Source of the DNA: Kitasatospora cheerisanensis KCTC 2395
GTDB taxonomy: Bacteria > Actinomycetota > Actinomycetes > Streptomycetales > Streptomycetaceae
Reading direction: 5' to 3'
DNA: 64,000 nt
NCBI RefSeq assembly: GCF_000696185.1
Contig: NZ_KK853997.1
Location: forward strand, 4,423,981 to 4,487,980
The notes under the pieces are model-generated. The model saw only the letters and a list, made by a program, of their open reading frames with translations, was not told the origin of the DNA and ran no database searches. Of this stretch, positions 53,983 through 63,161 are shown piece after piece. Within the stretch, counting starts at the first letter, position 1. Each line of letters begins with the position of its first letter. A program made the translations under genes and the position numbers.

Positions 53983-54480
53983 GTGAAGCCGCTCCGTCTC
54001 CGCCTGCTGCTCGGCATCGCCGCGATCACGGGGGTGCTGTCCTGGGGCGGCGCCCGGCTGTGGGACTCGCTGGGCACGCTGCCCGGGGTGCCCGCGTACG
54101 CGCCGTTCGTGCTGGCCGCGATCGCCGTGGTGCTGCTGGCCGCGGCGATCTCGCTGCGGTCGCGGCTGAAGGCGATCCGGGAGCGGCAGCCCGGCGCGAA
54201 GCGGGTCGATCCGCTGCACGCCGCGCGGGCGCTGGTGCTGGGGCAGGCCAGTGCGCTGGTCTCCGCGGTGGTGACCGGCGTCTACGGCGGCGTCGGGGTG
54301 TTCCTGCTCGGCTCGCTGGACGTCCCCGCCCGCCGCTCGCAGGCCGCGACCGCGCTGTTCGCGGTGCTGGCCGGCGCGGCGGTGATCGCGGTGGCGCTGT
54401 GGCTGCAGCACATCTGCCGGCTCCCCGAGGACCACGACGACCCCGACCACCCGCGCGGCACCGCCGCCTCGCCGCGTTGA
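53983..54480 (+). CDS. DUF3180 membrane protein
   Basis: A 165-residue protein with four membrane segments (near residues 7-25, 40-58, 90-112 and 122-142). DUF3180 genes commonly follow folK in actinobacteria, as here. The C-terminal tail is acidic and His-rich. Function unknown. Confidence 0.85.
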   Translation: MKPLRLRLLLGIAAITGVLSWGGARLWDSLGTLPGVPAYAPFVLAAIAVVLLAAAISLRSRLKAIRERQPGAKRVDPLHAARALVLGQASALVSAVVTGVYGGVGVFLLGSLDVPARRSQAATALFAVLAGAAVIAVALWLQHICRLPEDHDDPDHPRGTAASPR

Positions 54481-54605
54481 CCGCCCCGCCGGAACCGGTC
54501 ACCGCGGGTGGCCGGGCGGATGCGGCACGTGTTTCTGTCGGCGTGTCAAGGGCGGAATGGGGGGCGAGGCTGACAGGGCCGCGATTCGCACGCTAGTTTC
54601 TAGCC

Positions 54606-55620
54606 ATGTCTCGCGGACGCCACCGTCATTCCTCCGTCCTGGGCCGGTCGCTGCCGCCGGTCGCCTCAGGTGTGCTCGTGCTCGCGGCGGTGGCCGCGCT
54701 GGTGGCCAGTCCGGACCAGATCGTGGCCCGCTCGGTCGGGGTCGCCGCGGTCGTCGCGGTGGTCGGCCTGGCGCTGGTGCTGCGGCAGCGCGACCGGGCC
54801 GCCCGGACCGCCGCCGAGGTCGCCATGGAGCGCCGGCTGCGCGCCGAGGAGCGCTACGAGGAGCAGATCGCCGAGGCCGAGTACGCGGCCGAGGTCGCCG
54901 AGGAGCGGGCCACCCGCTTCGGGCGGCGGCTGACCGCGGAGAAGTCCCGGCTTGCGAAGGCGGAGACCGAGATCGCCCGGCTGCTGCGCGAGCGCGCCGT
55001 GCTGGTCGCCGAGCAGGCGCTGAAGGAGGCGGAGGCGGCCCGGCAGGCGCTGGAGGCGTCCCGCCCCAAGCACCCCGTCACGCCCGCCGCGTACGTCCGC
55101 GCCCAGGCCGCGATGCGGCACCTGGAGCGGCAGGCGGCGGCCGCCGAGGCGAGCCGCGCGGTGGACGAGCGGGCCCAGGTCGAGCTGCGGCCGAAGATGC
55201 CGGAGCCGGTGCAGGCCACCGGTTCGGCGGCGCTGCGCCCGGTCGGCCCGGCGCTGCCCGTCCCGCGCCCGCAGGACGGCGAGCAGGCGGCCCGGCGGCC
55301 CCGCAGCGGCCGCGGGCGGCGGCGTTCAGCTTCTTCGGCCGGCCGGGCAGCGCCCGGGCCGCGCTGCGGGCGGCCGCGCCGGCCCGGCGGTCGGCGACCT
55401 GGCGGACGTGGTGGGCGACGAGGCGGTGGCCGACAGCGAGCGCTACGCGGTGCTGGAGACCGCGCCGGTGGACGCCGGGCAGCCCGCGCACCGCGCGGTG
55501 GAGCAGGCGCCGAGCCACCAGCACGCGGAGTCCGACACCGAGCCCGAGGTGGTCGACCTGACCGCGCACGACGAGACCGAGCTGCTGGAGCTGCCCGAGC
55601 TGCGGGCCGGCCGGCCGTGA
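54606..55620 (+). pseudogene. Membrane-anchored coiled-coil protein, frameshifted twice as read
   Basis: The N-terminus from ATG 54606 has two membrane segments (residues 16-35 and 40-58), then an Ala/Glu/Arg-rich coiled coil (residues 60-190). Two frame losses follow, near 55314-55324 and 55383-55390, both in GGC-rich runs. Adding one base at each restores a continuous reading through AFSFFGRPGSARAAL and VGDEAVADSERYAVLE to the stop at 55620, about 338 residues. I do not know a function. The acidic C-terminus and coiled coil suggest a structural or scaffold protein. Confidence 0.7.
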
Positions 55621-55622
55621 CG

Positions 55623-55668
55623 ACGTGAAAGGGCCCCCGCTCCGGCCGGAGCGGGGGCCCTTTCACGT
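55623..55668. terminator. Perfect 46-base palindromic terminator
   Basis: A 23+23 base perfect palindrome beginning ACGTGAAAGGGCCCCCGC and centred on GGCC. It lies between two convergent genes and works in both directions, with A and T stretches on the outer arms. Confidence 0.85.
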
Positions 55669-55680
55669 GGTGCCGGGGGC

Positions 55681-56256
55681 TCAGACGTTGACGCCGAAGT
55701 CCTGGGCGATGCCGACCAGGCCGGAGGCGTAGCCCTGGCCGATGGCGCGGAACTTCCACTCGGCGCCGTTGCGGTACAGCTCGCCGAAGATCATCGCGGT
55801 CTCGGTGGCCGCGTCCTCGGAGAGGTCGTAGCGGGCGATCTCGGCGCCGCCGGCCTGGTTGAGCACCCGGATGTAGGCGTTGCGGACCTGGCCGAAGCTC
55901 TGGCCGCGGTTGTTGCCGTCGTAGATCGACACCGGGAAGGTGATCCGGGTGACGTCGGCGGGCAGCGCGGCCAGGTTGACGTTGACCTGCTCGTCGTCGC
56001 CGTCGCCCTCGCCGGTGCGGTTGTCGCCGGTGTGGACGACGGTGCTGTCCGGGGTGCTGGTGTTGTTGAAGAAGACGAAGTGGCGGTCCGAGTAGACCTT
56101 GCCCTCGCCGTTGAGGACGATCGCGCTGGCGTCCAGGTCGAACTCGGTGCCGGTGGTGGTGCGGACGTCCCAGCCGAGGCCGACGGTGACCGCGGTCAGG
56201 CCGGGGGCCTCCTTGGTCAGCGAGACGTTGCCACCCTTGGAGAGGCTCACGGGCAT
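55681..56256 (-). CDS. TerD family protein
   Basis: A 191-residue calcium-binding TerD-type protein. Typical start MPVSLSKGGNVSLTKEAPGL, then GLGWDVR, EFDLDASAIVLN and the acidic loop GDNRTGEGDGDDE, and IFGELYRNGAEWKFRAIGQGY near the end. In Streptomyces, TerD proteins affect stress responses and development. It stands alone here without other tellurite-resistance genes. Confidence 0.92.
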   Translation of the reverse strand: MPVSLSKGGNVSLTKEAPGLTAVTVGLGWDVRTTTGTEFDLDASAIVLNGEGKVYSDRHFVFFNNTSTPDSTVVHTGDNRTGEGDGDDEQVNVNLAALPADVTRITFPVSIYDGNNRGQSFGQVRNAYIRVLNQAGGAEIARYDLSEDAATETAMIFGELYRNGAEWKFRAIGQGYASGLVGIAQDFGVNV

Positions 56257-56373
56257 GGTCTGTGGTGTCCCTTCGGTCGGTTTTGCCCAGAGAACGCGGG
56301 ACGGGCGGCCTTTGGTTCCACCGCTCGGTGGACGGACGGTTCTTTCCCCCGTCCGGCCGCGCCCGACGCCGGG

Positions 56374-56874
56374 TCAGATTCTGGGGTACCGGCCCTGCAC
56401 GGTCCAGATGTTCGGATTGTCGGCCAGGTCCTCGTGGAGCTCCGTCAGGTCGGCCAGCACGTCCTGGAGGAAGTCCCGGGCCTCCCGCCGCAGTTCCGCG
56501 TGCCGGACCACCAGCGGTTCGTCCTCGGGCCGCCAGGTGGCGGTGATCTCCACCCAGCCGAACCGGCGGGCGAAGCGCAGCAGTTCGGTGTTCTGGGTGA
56601 AGTCGAGGTCCTCGGTGCGGACCCGGGCCTCCCGGCTGCCGCGCGGGTCGTCGTCCAGGCGTTCGACGACGTCGCACAGCGCCCAGGCGAAGTCCAGCAC
56701 CGGCACCCAGCCCCAGCGGGTCTCCACGCCGGCGCCCTCGTCGGTCTCCAGGTAGACGTCGCCGGCGAACAGGTCGTGCCGCAGCGCGCGGACCTGGGCC
56801 GTGCGGTAGTCGGTCTGCGGGGGGTCGGGGAAGCGGTTGGAGAGGGAGTAGCCGAGCTCGATCACGCCCGCCAT
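56374..56874 (-). CDS. Hypothetical protein, 166 aa
   Basis: I do not recognise the family. The product is soluble and acidic, with many Trp and aromatic residues (RWGWVPVLDFAWALCDVVERL, RRFGWVEITATWRPEDEPLVV) and a C-terminal amphipathic helix (EARDFLQDVLADLTELHEDLAD). No signal peptide or membrane segment. It is divergent from the ArfB-like gene with 53 bases between starts, so they may share a promoter region. Confidence 0.7.
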   Translation of the reverse strand: MAGVIELGYSLSNRFPDPPQTDYRTAQVRALRHDLFAGDVYLETDEGAGVETRWGWVPVLDFAWALCDVVERLDDDPRGSREARVRTEDLDFTQNTELLRFARRFGWVEITATWRPEDEPLVVRHAELRREARDFLQDVLADLTELHEDLADNPNIWTVQGRYPRI

Positions 56875-56927
56875 TGTGCCGGGTTAACCAGGTGACGGCG
56901 GCCGTGCCCGGGCGGGATGATGGCCGC

Positions 56928-57356
56928 ATGACAGAGCCCGTGCGCGTACGGGGTTCGGTGATCGTCCCCGATGCCGAGCTCGTCTGGCGCTTCTCCCGTT
57001 CCTCCGGCCCCGGCGGCCAGCACGTCAACACCTCCGACAGCAAGGTCGAGCTGCGCTGGGACTTGGCGGCCTCCGAGGCGCTGCCGCCGGTGTGGAAGGA
57101 GCGCGCCCTGGAGCGGCTGGCCTCCCGGCTGGTCGACGGGGTGCTGACGGTGCGCGCCTCCGAGCACCGCTCGCAGTGGCGCAACCGCGAGGTCGCGGCC
57201 GCCCGGCTGGCCTCCCTGCTCGGCGAGGCGACGGCGCCGCCGCCGAAGGCCCGGCGGGCCACCAAGCCCAGCCGCGGCATGGTCGAGCGCCGGCTGGAGA
57301 ACAAGCGGCACCGCGCCTCGCTGAAGCAGGGGCGCGGCCGGATCAAGCCGGAGTGA
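56928..57356 (+). CDS. arfB: ArfB-like peptidyl-tRNA hydrolase / release factor-like protein
   Basis: A 142-residue protein with the catalytic loop GPGGQHVNTSDSKVELRWD of class I release factors but no codon-recognition domain. The C-terminal tail is Lys/Arg-rich (RRLENKRHRASLKQGRGR), which in ArfB enters the mRNA channel. It should rescue stalled ribosomes by hydrolysing peptidyl-tRNA. Start at ATG 56928; the frame upstream is not conserved. Confidence 0.9.
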   Translation: MTEPVRVRGSVIVPDAELVWRFSRSSGPGGQHVNTSDSKVELRWDLAASEALPPVWKERALERLASRLVDGVLTVRASEHRSQWRNREVAAARLASLLGEATAPPPKARRATKPSRGMVERRLENKRHRASLKQGRGRIKPE

Positions 57357-57363
57357 CGGCCCG

Positions 57364-57927
57364 TCAGCCGAGCTGGCGGTAGCCGGCCCGGAGGTACACC
57401 AGCGGCCGGCCGGCCGGGGCGGGCACCTGCGCGGCGAGCACCCGGCCGAGCACCAGGGTGTGGTCGCCCGCCGGGATGCGCTGCTCGGTGCGGCACTCCA
57501 CGGTGGCGAGCGCGCCGTCGATCAGCGGGGCGCCGGAGTGCGGGCCGCGGTGCCAGGCGGTGTCGGCGAACAGCAGGCGGTCGGAGAGCCGGCCCTTCAT
57601 CGCGAAGCGCGAGGCCAGGGTGCGGTGCTCCTCGGCGAGCAGCGAGACCGCCCAGGTCTCGGCGCGGGCCAGCAGCTCGTCCATCCGGGAGTCCTCGCGG
57701 ACCGAGACCAGCACCAGCGGCGGCTCCAGCGACACCGACAGGAACGAGGTGGCGGTCATGCCGGCGTCCTCGCCGTCCTCCGGGTCGTGCACGGTCACCA
57801 GCGAGACGCCGGCCGCCAGTTGGCCGAGGGCGGCGCGGAACTCCTCGGGAGTGGCGCCGGCCTCCGCGACCGGGGCGGGAGCGGCGGGGGACGTGGGGGG
57901 CTGCGGGGCGCTGTACACGTACCGCAC
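57364..57927 (-). CDS. Flavin reductase family protein
   Basis: A 187-residue FMN-binding split-barrel protein. Family blocks: FRAALGQLAAGVSLVTVHD, GMTATSFLSVSLEPPLVLVSV and the C-terminal DHTLVLGRVLAAQ. Such enzymes supply reduced flavin to monooxygenases; no partner oxygenase is adjacent. Start at the GTG at 57927 with GGGGA seven bases upstream; a GTG at 57918 is also possible. Confidence 0.88.
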   Translation of the reverse strand: MRYVYSAPQPPTSPAAPAPVAEAGATPEEFRAALGQLAAGVSLVTVHDPEDGEDAGMTATSFLSVSLEPPLVLVSVREDSRMDELLARAETWAVSLLAEEHRTLASRFAMKGRLSDRLLFADTAWHRGPHSGAPLIDGALATVECRTEQRIPAGDHTLVLGRVLAAQVPAPAGRPLVYLRAGYRQLG

Positions 57928-58066
57928 GGTAGTCCCCGGTCGGGCGCGCCGGTATCGGGCCCTGGTCGTAGGCCGGATCGGTCGCTCGGCCGAGCGGGCG
58001 GGCGGTGACGCGGCGGAAGTCGCCCGGTGGGCGTCCTGGCGTTCACCGGCGATTCCGAATACGATC

Positions 58067-58101
58067 ATCACTTGATCATTATGTGATTTGAGTCACACTC
58101 A
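58067..58101 (+). promoter_or_regulatory. AT-rich palindromes upstream of the cdgB-like gene
   Basis: ATCAC...GTGAT (58067-58087, with inner TGATCA) and TGAGT-CAC-ACTCA (58089-58101, perfect) are adjacent in a patch that is strikingly AT-rich for this genome, about 115-145 bases before the start. They look like binding sites for a dimeric regulator. BldD controls cdgB in Streptomyces, but these do not match its consensus exactly. Confidence 0.5.
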
Positions 58102-58213
58102 CAGGCTATTGCTGACCGAGCGTGCCTATCGGAGTGCTCGCTGTGATTCAGTTCTTCTGGCAATCGGACGACAACCTTTCAAGAACTATCCGAAGCAGCC
58201 GGGGAGCCCCCGC

Positions 58214-59988
58214 ATGGAAGCCGAGTCGGAGCCCTACGTCCGCCTCGCGACCCTCCGCACCTTGCACCGGGTCGTGGCGGACCTCAACGCTGCCCGGAGC
58301 CTGGCGGGAACCCTGCAGGCGGTCGTCGAGGGCGCGGTCCACGGGCTCGGATTCGACGCCGCCGCGGTCAGCCTGGTCCGCCCCGACGGCGACCTGGTGA
58401 TCGCCGCCGTCTGGGAGATCGAGGAGACCGCCTTCGGCGGCCCCGCCGTGCTGCTCGGCCAGGTCGGCTCCCGCGAGTCCTGGGACCGGATGCTCCAGGT
58501 CGCCGACCACTGGGGCACCCTGCGCTTCCTCCCGCACGACCGCGGCTGGGCCATCGGCACCGACATCCCTGCCTGGACCGGCGACGGCCCGCTGCCCGTC
58601 TACGACAACGACTGGCACCCCGCCGACGTCCTGCTCGCCCCGATGTACAGCGCCGGCGGCGACCTGCTCGGCATCCTCTCGGTGGACCGCCCGCGCAGCG
58701 GCAAGCGCCCCGGCGCGTGGACCCGCGAAGCCCTGGAGATGTTCTCCCTGCAGGCCTCCATCGCCATCGGCAACGCCCGGCTGCGCGCCGAGATGCAGCG
58801 CGCCCTGGCCCGCCTGGAGAAGGAGCAGCAGGCGCTGCGGGCCAGCGAGGAGTCCTTCCGGCAGGCCTTCGAGTACGCCCCCAGCGGCATGGCCATCACC
58901 GAACTGCACGGCGACGGCTGCGGCCAGCTCACCCGCGTCAACGACGCGCTCTGCCGGCTGCTCGGCCGGCCCCGGGCCACCCTGCGCCAGCAGCGCTTCG
59001 TCGACCTGGTCCACCCCGACGACCTGGAGCTGCTGCGGCGCACCAGCGCCGAGGGCGGCCGGGCAGAGCTGAGACTCTCCCGCCGGGACGGCGGCTACCA
59101 GTGGGTGTGCCTGCGCAACTCGGTGGTCGCCGACGCCACCGAGGGGCCGAGCTTCCTGCTCACCCACGTCGAGGACATCGAGGAACGCAAGCGGCACGAG
59201 TTCCAGCTCGCCCACCGGGCCAGCCACGACGCCCTCACCGGCCTGCCCAACGGCGCCGAACTGCGGGCCCGGCTGGCCCGCCGCCTCTGTTCCCGCCCCG
59301 GACTGCCCGGCCAGGCGCTGCCGCCCGGCGCCGCGCACCAGCCGCCCCACGCCGCCCAGGACGGCCCGGCGGCCCCGCAGCCCCCGCCGCCCTCGCGCAC
59401 GGCTACGCGGCCCCGGACGAGGCCCTGGAACGCGACCGCGAGGCCTTCGCCGCGGGCGAGGTGCTCCGCCACGACGGCACCCCCGCGCACCACGTGCACG
59501 CCGTCGTCCCCGCCGACCCGGCGCACGGCGAGCTCTGGCACGGCCAGCGCCGGGCCGGCGCCGACAAGGGGCTCGCCGTCCTCTACTGCGACCTCGACGG
59601 CTTCAAGCTGGTCAACGACCGCTACGGCCACAACGCCGGCGACGCCGTGCTGATCGAGATCGCCCGCCGGCTCCTGCAGGTCGTCCGGGAGGGCGACACG
59701 GTGGCCCGGATGAGCGGCGACGAGTTCGTGGTGCTGGCCGACGCGATCGGCCGCGAGGAGGCGAAGGAGCTCGCCGGGCGGCTGCGCAGCGCGATCCTCC
59801 CGCCGATGCGGATCGACAACCGGGTGGTCCGGGTCGGCGTCAGCCTCGGTATCGGCTGGGCCGGCTGCGGGATGAGCATCGACGAGGTCCTGCACTCCGC
59901 GGACGAGCGGATGTACGACGAGAAGCGCACCCGGGGCGGCGCGGCCCGCGGCTCGCGCGGCGATCGCTCGCACCGTCGGGCGGGCTGA
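58214..59988 (+). pseudogene. CdgB-like GAF-PAS-GGDEF diguanylate cyclase, frameshifted as read
   Basis: Layout: GAF (residues 15-190), PAS/PAC (about 215-345) and a GGDEF domain from HDALTGLPN. This matches Streptomyces CdgB, which makes c-di-GMP and controls development. The frame breaks near 59381-59393 in a C/G run; one added C restores about 591 residues. The signature reads SGDEF in VARMSGDEFVVLAD, a variant usually active. Some 95 residues are inserted between HDALTGLPN and the metal-binding strand VLYCDLDGFK, mostly Pro/Ala/His-rich. Start at ATG 58214 behind GGGGAG. Confidence 0.82.
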
Positions 59989-60063
59989 ACCGTTTGTTCC
60001 GTCCTCGGTGACGGCAGGTAGGGTGCCCTGGGTACGAGAGCATCCAGTACTGGGGAGTTGACC

Positions 60064-60991
60064 GTGACCACGGCCGGCAGCAACGGCGGCGCGCCCGACG
60101 GCGCGGGCGAGGACGACCCCTTCGCGTACCTGTACCGCCCCGCCGAGGGCGAGCAGCCCGCACCCGAGCGGCCCCGCGCAGGCTACAGCCGCCCGATGGA
60201 GGTCGGCCGCGCCAACTACGGCGAGCGGCCCGCCTACCCGCAGACCCCGCCGCCCGCCGGCCCCGGCGCCGCGCCCGGCGTCGCGCCCGGCCAGGAGACC
60301 GCCGCGCTGCCGCAGCAGTCCCGGTACGCCGAGCGCTCCCGACCCCGGCCCGGCGAGGACAGGCCGGCCGGCCGCGGCAAGGCCGCCGTGATCGGCGCCG
60401 TCGCGGTGGTCGCGGCGATCGCCGTCGGCGCGGGCGTCGCGCTCTCCACCGGCGACCCGGACGGCGGCAAGAACCAGGCCGCCACCACGCACAGCCCGAC
60501 CGCCCCGGCGGCCCCGAGAGCGCGGCCCCTCCAGCGCCGCGCCGAGCCCCAGCGCCGCGACCGAGCCGCTCGGTGACGCCTCCAAGCTGCAGGCGCAGGG
60601 CGCGAGCACCGGCTCCGCCGTCAAGGGCGCGATCTCCGCGGACGGCAACTACCTTGCGCTGCAGGGCGGTTCGTCGTTCACCTGGACGGTCAACTCGGAC
60701 ACCGGCGGGCAGACCAAGTTCTGGCTGCACTTCAACAACACCGGCGCCGACCAGCCCGCGCAGGTCACCGTGAACGGCAAGGAGCACCCGGGCGGGGTGA
60801 CCTTCAAGAACTACTCCAAGGGCGGCACCCAGGACCCGAACCAGTCCTGGTACAGCACCAACATATGGCCCGTCCTGCAGGCCGGGCCCAACACCCTGAC
60901 CGTCACCCTGCCGGCCGGCGCCGCCAGCCCCGTCCTGGTCGACCAGGTCGCGCTGACGCCGATGTCGGTCGGCAGCTACCCCACCAAGTGA
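60064..60991 (+). pseudogene. Membrane protein with CBM35-like domain, frameshifted twice as read
   Basis: From a GTG with GGGGAG six bases upstream: a Pro/Gly-rich cytoplasmic part of about 100 residues, one membrane segment (AAVIGAVAVVAAIAVGAGVAL), a Ser/Ala/Pro linker and an extracytoplasmic beta-sandwich like carbohydrate-binding module 35 (SSFTWTVNSDTGGQTKFWLHF, LTVTLPAGAASPVLVDQVAL). The linker carries two apparent base losses, near 60515 and 60527; correcting both gives about 309 residues. It may bind cell-surface polysaccharide. It follows the cdgB-like gene by 75 bases. Confidence 0.72.
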
Positions 60992-60999
60992 CGCACCGC

Positions 61000-61033
61000 G
61001 ACGGGGCGCCGGGAACCTCCCCGGCGCCCCGTC
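61000..61033. terminator. Terminator between CBM35-like gene and aldolase gene
   Basis: A 14-bp perfect stem, GACGGGGCGCCGGG with CCCGGCGCCCCGTC and a 6-base loop, between convergent genes. Confidence 0.8.
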
Positions 61034-61039
61034 GGCAGG

Positions 61040-61897
61040 TCAGCGGGCCGCGGCGACCACCCGGGCCAGGTGCTCGACGGTGCGGGTCATGGCGTCCCGG
61101 GCGGCGGTGAGGTACGGGCGCGGGTCGGTGGTGTCCGGACGGGCCGTCAGGTGCTCGCGGACGGCCGGGGTGTAGGCCAGGTTGAGGGCCGTACCGATGT
61201 TGATCTTCACCATGCCGGCCGCGACGGCCGCGGCCAGCTGCCCGTCGGGGACGCCCGAACTGCCGTGCAGCACCAGCGGGACGGGGACGGCGGCGGCCAG
61301 CTCGCCGATCAGCGCGAGGTCGAGGTCGGCGGTGCGCGAGGTCATCGCGTGCGAGGAGCCGACGGCGACGGCGAGCGCGTCCACGGCGGTGTCGGCGACG
61401 TAGCGGGCCGCCTCCGCCGGGTCGGTGCGGGCGCCGGGGGCGTGCGCGGACAGCGGCGGCTCGCCGTCCTTGCCGCCGACCCGGCCGAGCTCGGCCTCCA
61501 GGTGCAGGCCGTGGCGGTGCGCCCAGGCGGCGGCCTCGGCGGTGGCCTTGACGTTCTCGTCGTGCGGCAGCGCGGAGGCGTCGAACATCGCGGAGGAGAA
61601 CCCGGCGGCGGGGGCCGCGCGCAGCAGGTCGAAGTCCTCGACGTGGTCGAGGTGGAGCGAGACCGGCACCCGGGCGGCGGCGGCGATCTCCGCACAGGCG
61701 CGGGCGATCGGCAGCAGGCGGCCGCCGCGGTAGGCGACCGCGTTCTGGCTGAGCTGGAGCACGACGGGCGTGCCGACGGCTTCGGCGCCGGCGGCGATCG
61801 CCTCGGCGTGCTCCAGCGTGATCACGTTGAAGGCGGGCAGTCCGCGCCGGTCGGCGGCGGCGGACGCGAGCAGGTCGGAGGTGGGGACGAGCGGCAA
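61040..61897 (-). CDS. Class II aldolase (KbaY/GatY-type)
   Basis: A 285-residue zinc-dependent aldolase. The N-terminal AFNVITLEHAEAI, the zinc and active-site block VSLHLDHVED, LEAELGRVGGKDG and VLHGSSGVPD follow the tagatose/fructose-bisphosphate aldolase pattern. It starts at a TTG with GGGAG eight bases upstream. Lying 88 bases after nagA on the same strand, it probably serves amino-sugar or tagatose breakdown rather than glycolysis. The substrate is inferred. Confidence 0.85.
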   Translation of the reverse strand: MPLVPTSDLLASAAADRRGLPAFNVITLEHAEAIAAGAEAVGTPVVLQLSQNAVAYRGGRLLPIARACAEIAAAARVPVSLHLDHVEDFDLLRAAPAAGFSSAMFDASALPHDENVKATAEAAAWAHRHGLHLEAELGRVGGKDGEPPLSAHAPGARTDPAEAARYVADTAVDALAVAVGSSHAMTSRTADLDLALIGELAAAVPVPLVLHGSSGVPDGQLAAAVAAGMVKINIGTALNLAYTPAVREHLTARPDTTDPRPYLTAARDAMTRTVEHLARVVAAAR

Positions 61898-61985
61898 GGG
61901 GGTCTCCCGGTTGGGGTGAGCAACGAGGCGCAGGTTCCGCTGCTCACCCCCGTGCGGGAGCGGTCGGGGGAGGCCCCCGGCCGGG

Positions 61986-63161
61986 TCAGGCCGGGTTGCC
62001 GGCCCTGGTGAAGCGGTCCGCGCCGACGATCCACTCGCCGCGGCGCATCACCGCGGCGAGCTCGAAGGTGTCGGAGTCGAGGACGACCAGGTCGGCGTTC
62101 TTGCCTGCCTCCAGGGTTCCGAGGGTGTCGGCCAGGCCCAGCAGCCGGGCCGGGACGGTGGACAGCGAGGTGACGGCCTGGTTCAGGGAGAGGCCGAGCA
62201 CGGTGACGGCGCGCCGGAAGGCGACGTCCAGGGTGAGGGTGGAGCCGGCGATCGAGCCGCCCTCGACGAGGCGGGCGACGCCGTCCTCGACCCGGACCTG
62301 GAGCGGGCCGAGCGGGTACAGGCCGTCGCCCATGCCGGCCGCGCCCATCGCGTCGGTGATCAGCGCGACGCGCTCGGCGCCGGCCGTGCCGTAGGCGAGT
62401 TCGAGCACCGAGGGGTGCAGGTGGATGCCGTCGTTGATCAGCTCGACGGTGACCCGCTCGTCCTCCAGCAGCGCGACGATCGGGCCCGGGGCGCGGTGCT
62501 GGATGCCCGGCATCGCGTTGAACAGGTGGGTGGCGACGGTGGCTCCGGCGTCGATCGCCTCCAGGGTGACCGCGTAGTCGGAGTCGGTGTGGCCGACGGC
62601 GGCGATGATGCCCTGGTCGGCGAGCATCCGGACGGACTCCAGGCCGCCGGGCAGCTCCGGGGCCAGGGTGAACATCTTCGCGTGGCCGCGGGCGGCGTCG
62701 GCGAGCTTGCGCACCAGCGCCGGGTCCGGGTCGCGCAGCAGGTCGGGGCGGTGGGCGCCGCACCGGTTGTGCGAGATGAACGGGCCCTCGAAGTGGATGC
62801 CGGCCAGCACGCCGTCCTCGACGAGCTCGGAGAGGACGGCCGCCTGGCGGCAGACCTCGTCGATCTCGCCGGTGACGGTGGAGGCCATCGTCGTGGTGGT
62901 GCCGTGCTCCAGGTGCGTGCGGGCGGCGGTGAGCGCCTCCTCGGCGATCCCGGACGCGTAGCTGGCGCCGCCGCCGCCGTGCACGTGCAGGTCGACGAAG
63001 CCGGGGACGACGGTGTACCCGGCCAGGTCGAGGTCGCCGGCCGCGGCCTCGCCGCCGAGGTCCGCGATGCGCGCCCCCTCGACCGTGAGCCGGCCGCCTT
63101 CGATCACCCCGCCGGGCAGGACAAGTCGGGCTCCGGCCAGTGCAGTTCGGTCCGCGGTCAC
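61986..63161 (-). CDS. nagA: N-acetylglucosamine-6-phosphate deacetylase
   Basis: A 391-residue amidohydrolase that deacetylates GlcNAc-6-phosphate, linking chitin and cell-wall sugar use to metabolism and, in Streptomyces, to development. Motifs: DLHVHGGGG, the metal-binding Glu in GIHFEGPF, GHTDSDY, ATHLFNAM and the catalytic Asp in LITDAMGAAG. Its GTG overlaps the upstream kinase stop by four bases (GTGA), so the two are translationally coupled. Confidence 0.94.
   Translation of the reverse strand: MTADRTALAGARLVLPGGVIEGGRLTVEGARIADLGGEAAAGDLDLAGYTVVPGFVDLHVHGGGGASYASGIAEEALTAARTHLEHGTTTTMASTVTGEIDEVCRQAAVLSELVEDGVLAGIHFEGPFISHNRCGAHRPDLLRDPDPALVRKLADAARGHAKMFTLAPELPGGLESVRMLADQGIIAAVGHTDSDYAVTLEAIDAGATVATHLFNAMPGIQHRAPGPIVALLEDERVTVELINDGIHLHPSVLELAYGTAGAERVALITDAMGAAGMGDGLYPLGPLQVRVEDGVARLVEGGSIAGSTLTLDVAFRRAVTVLGLSLNQAVTSLSTVPARLLGLADTLGTLEAGKNADLVVLDSDTFELAAVMRRGEWIVGADRFTRAGNPA

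Noticed and set aside
58089..58101. BldD box upstream of the cdgB-like gene
   Set aside because: TGAGTCACACTCA is a perfect dyad but differs from TNACNC(A/T)GNGTNA at three fixed positions. Kept only as an unassigned operator.
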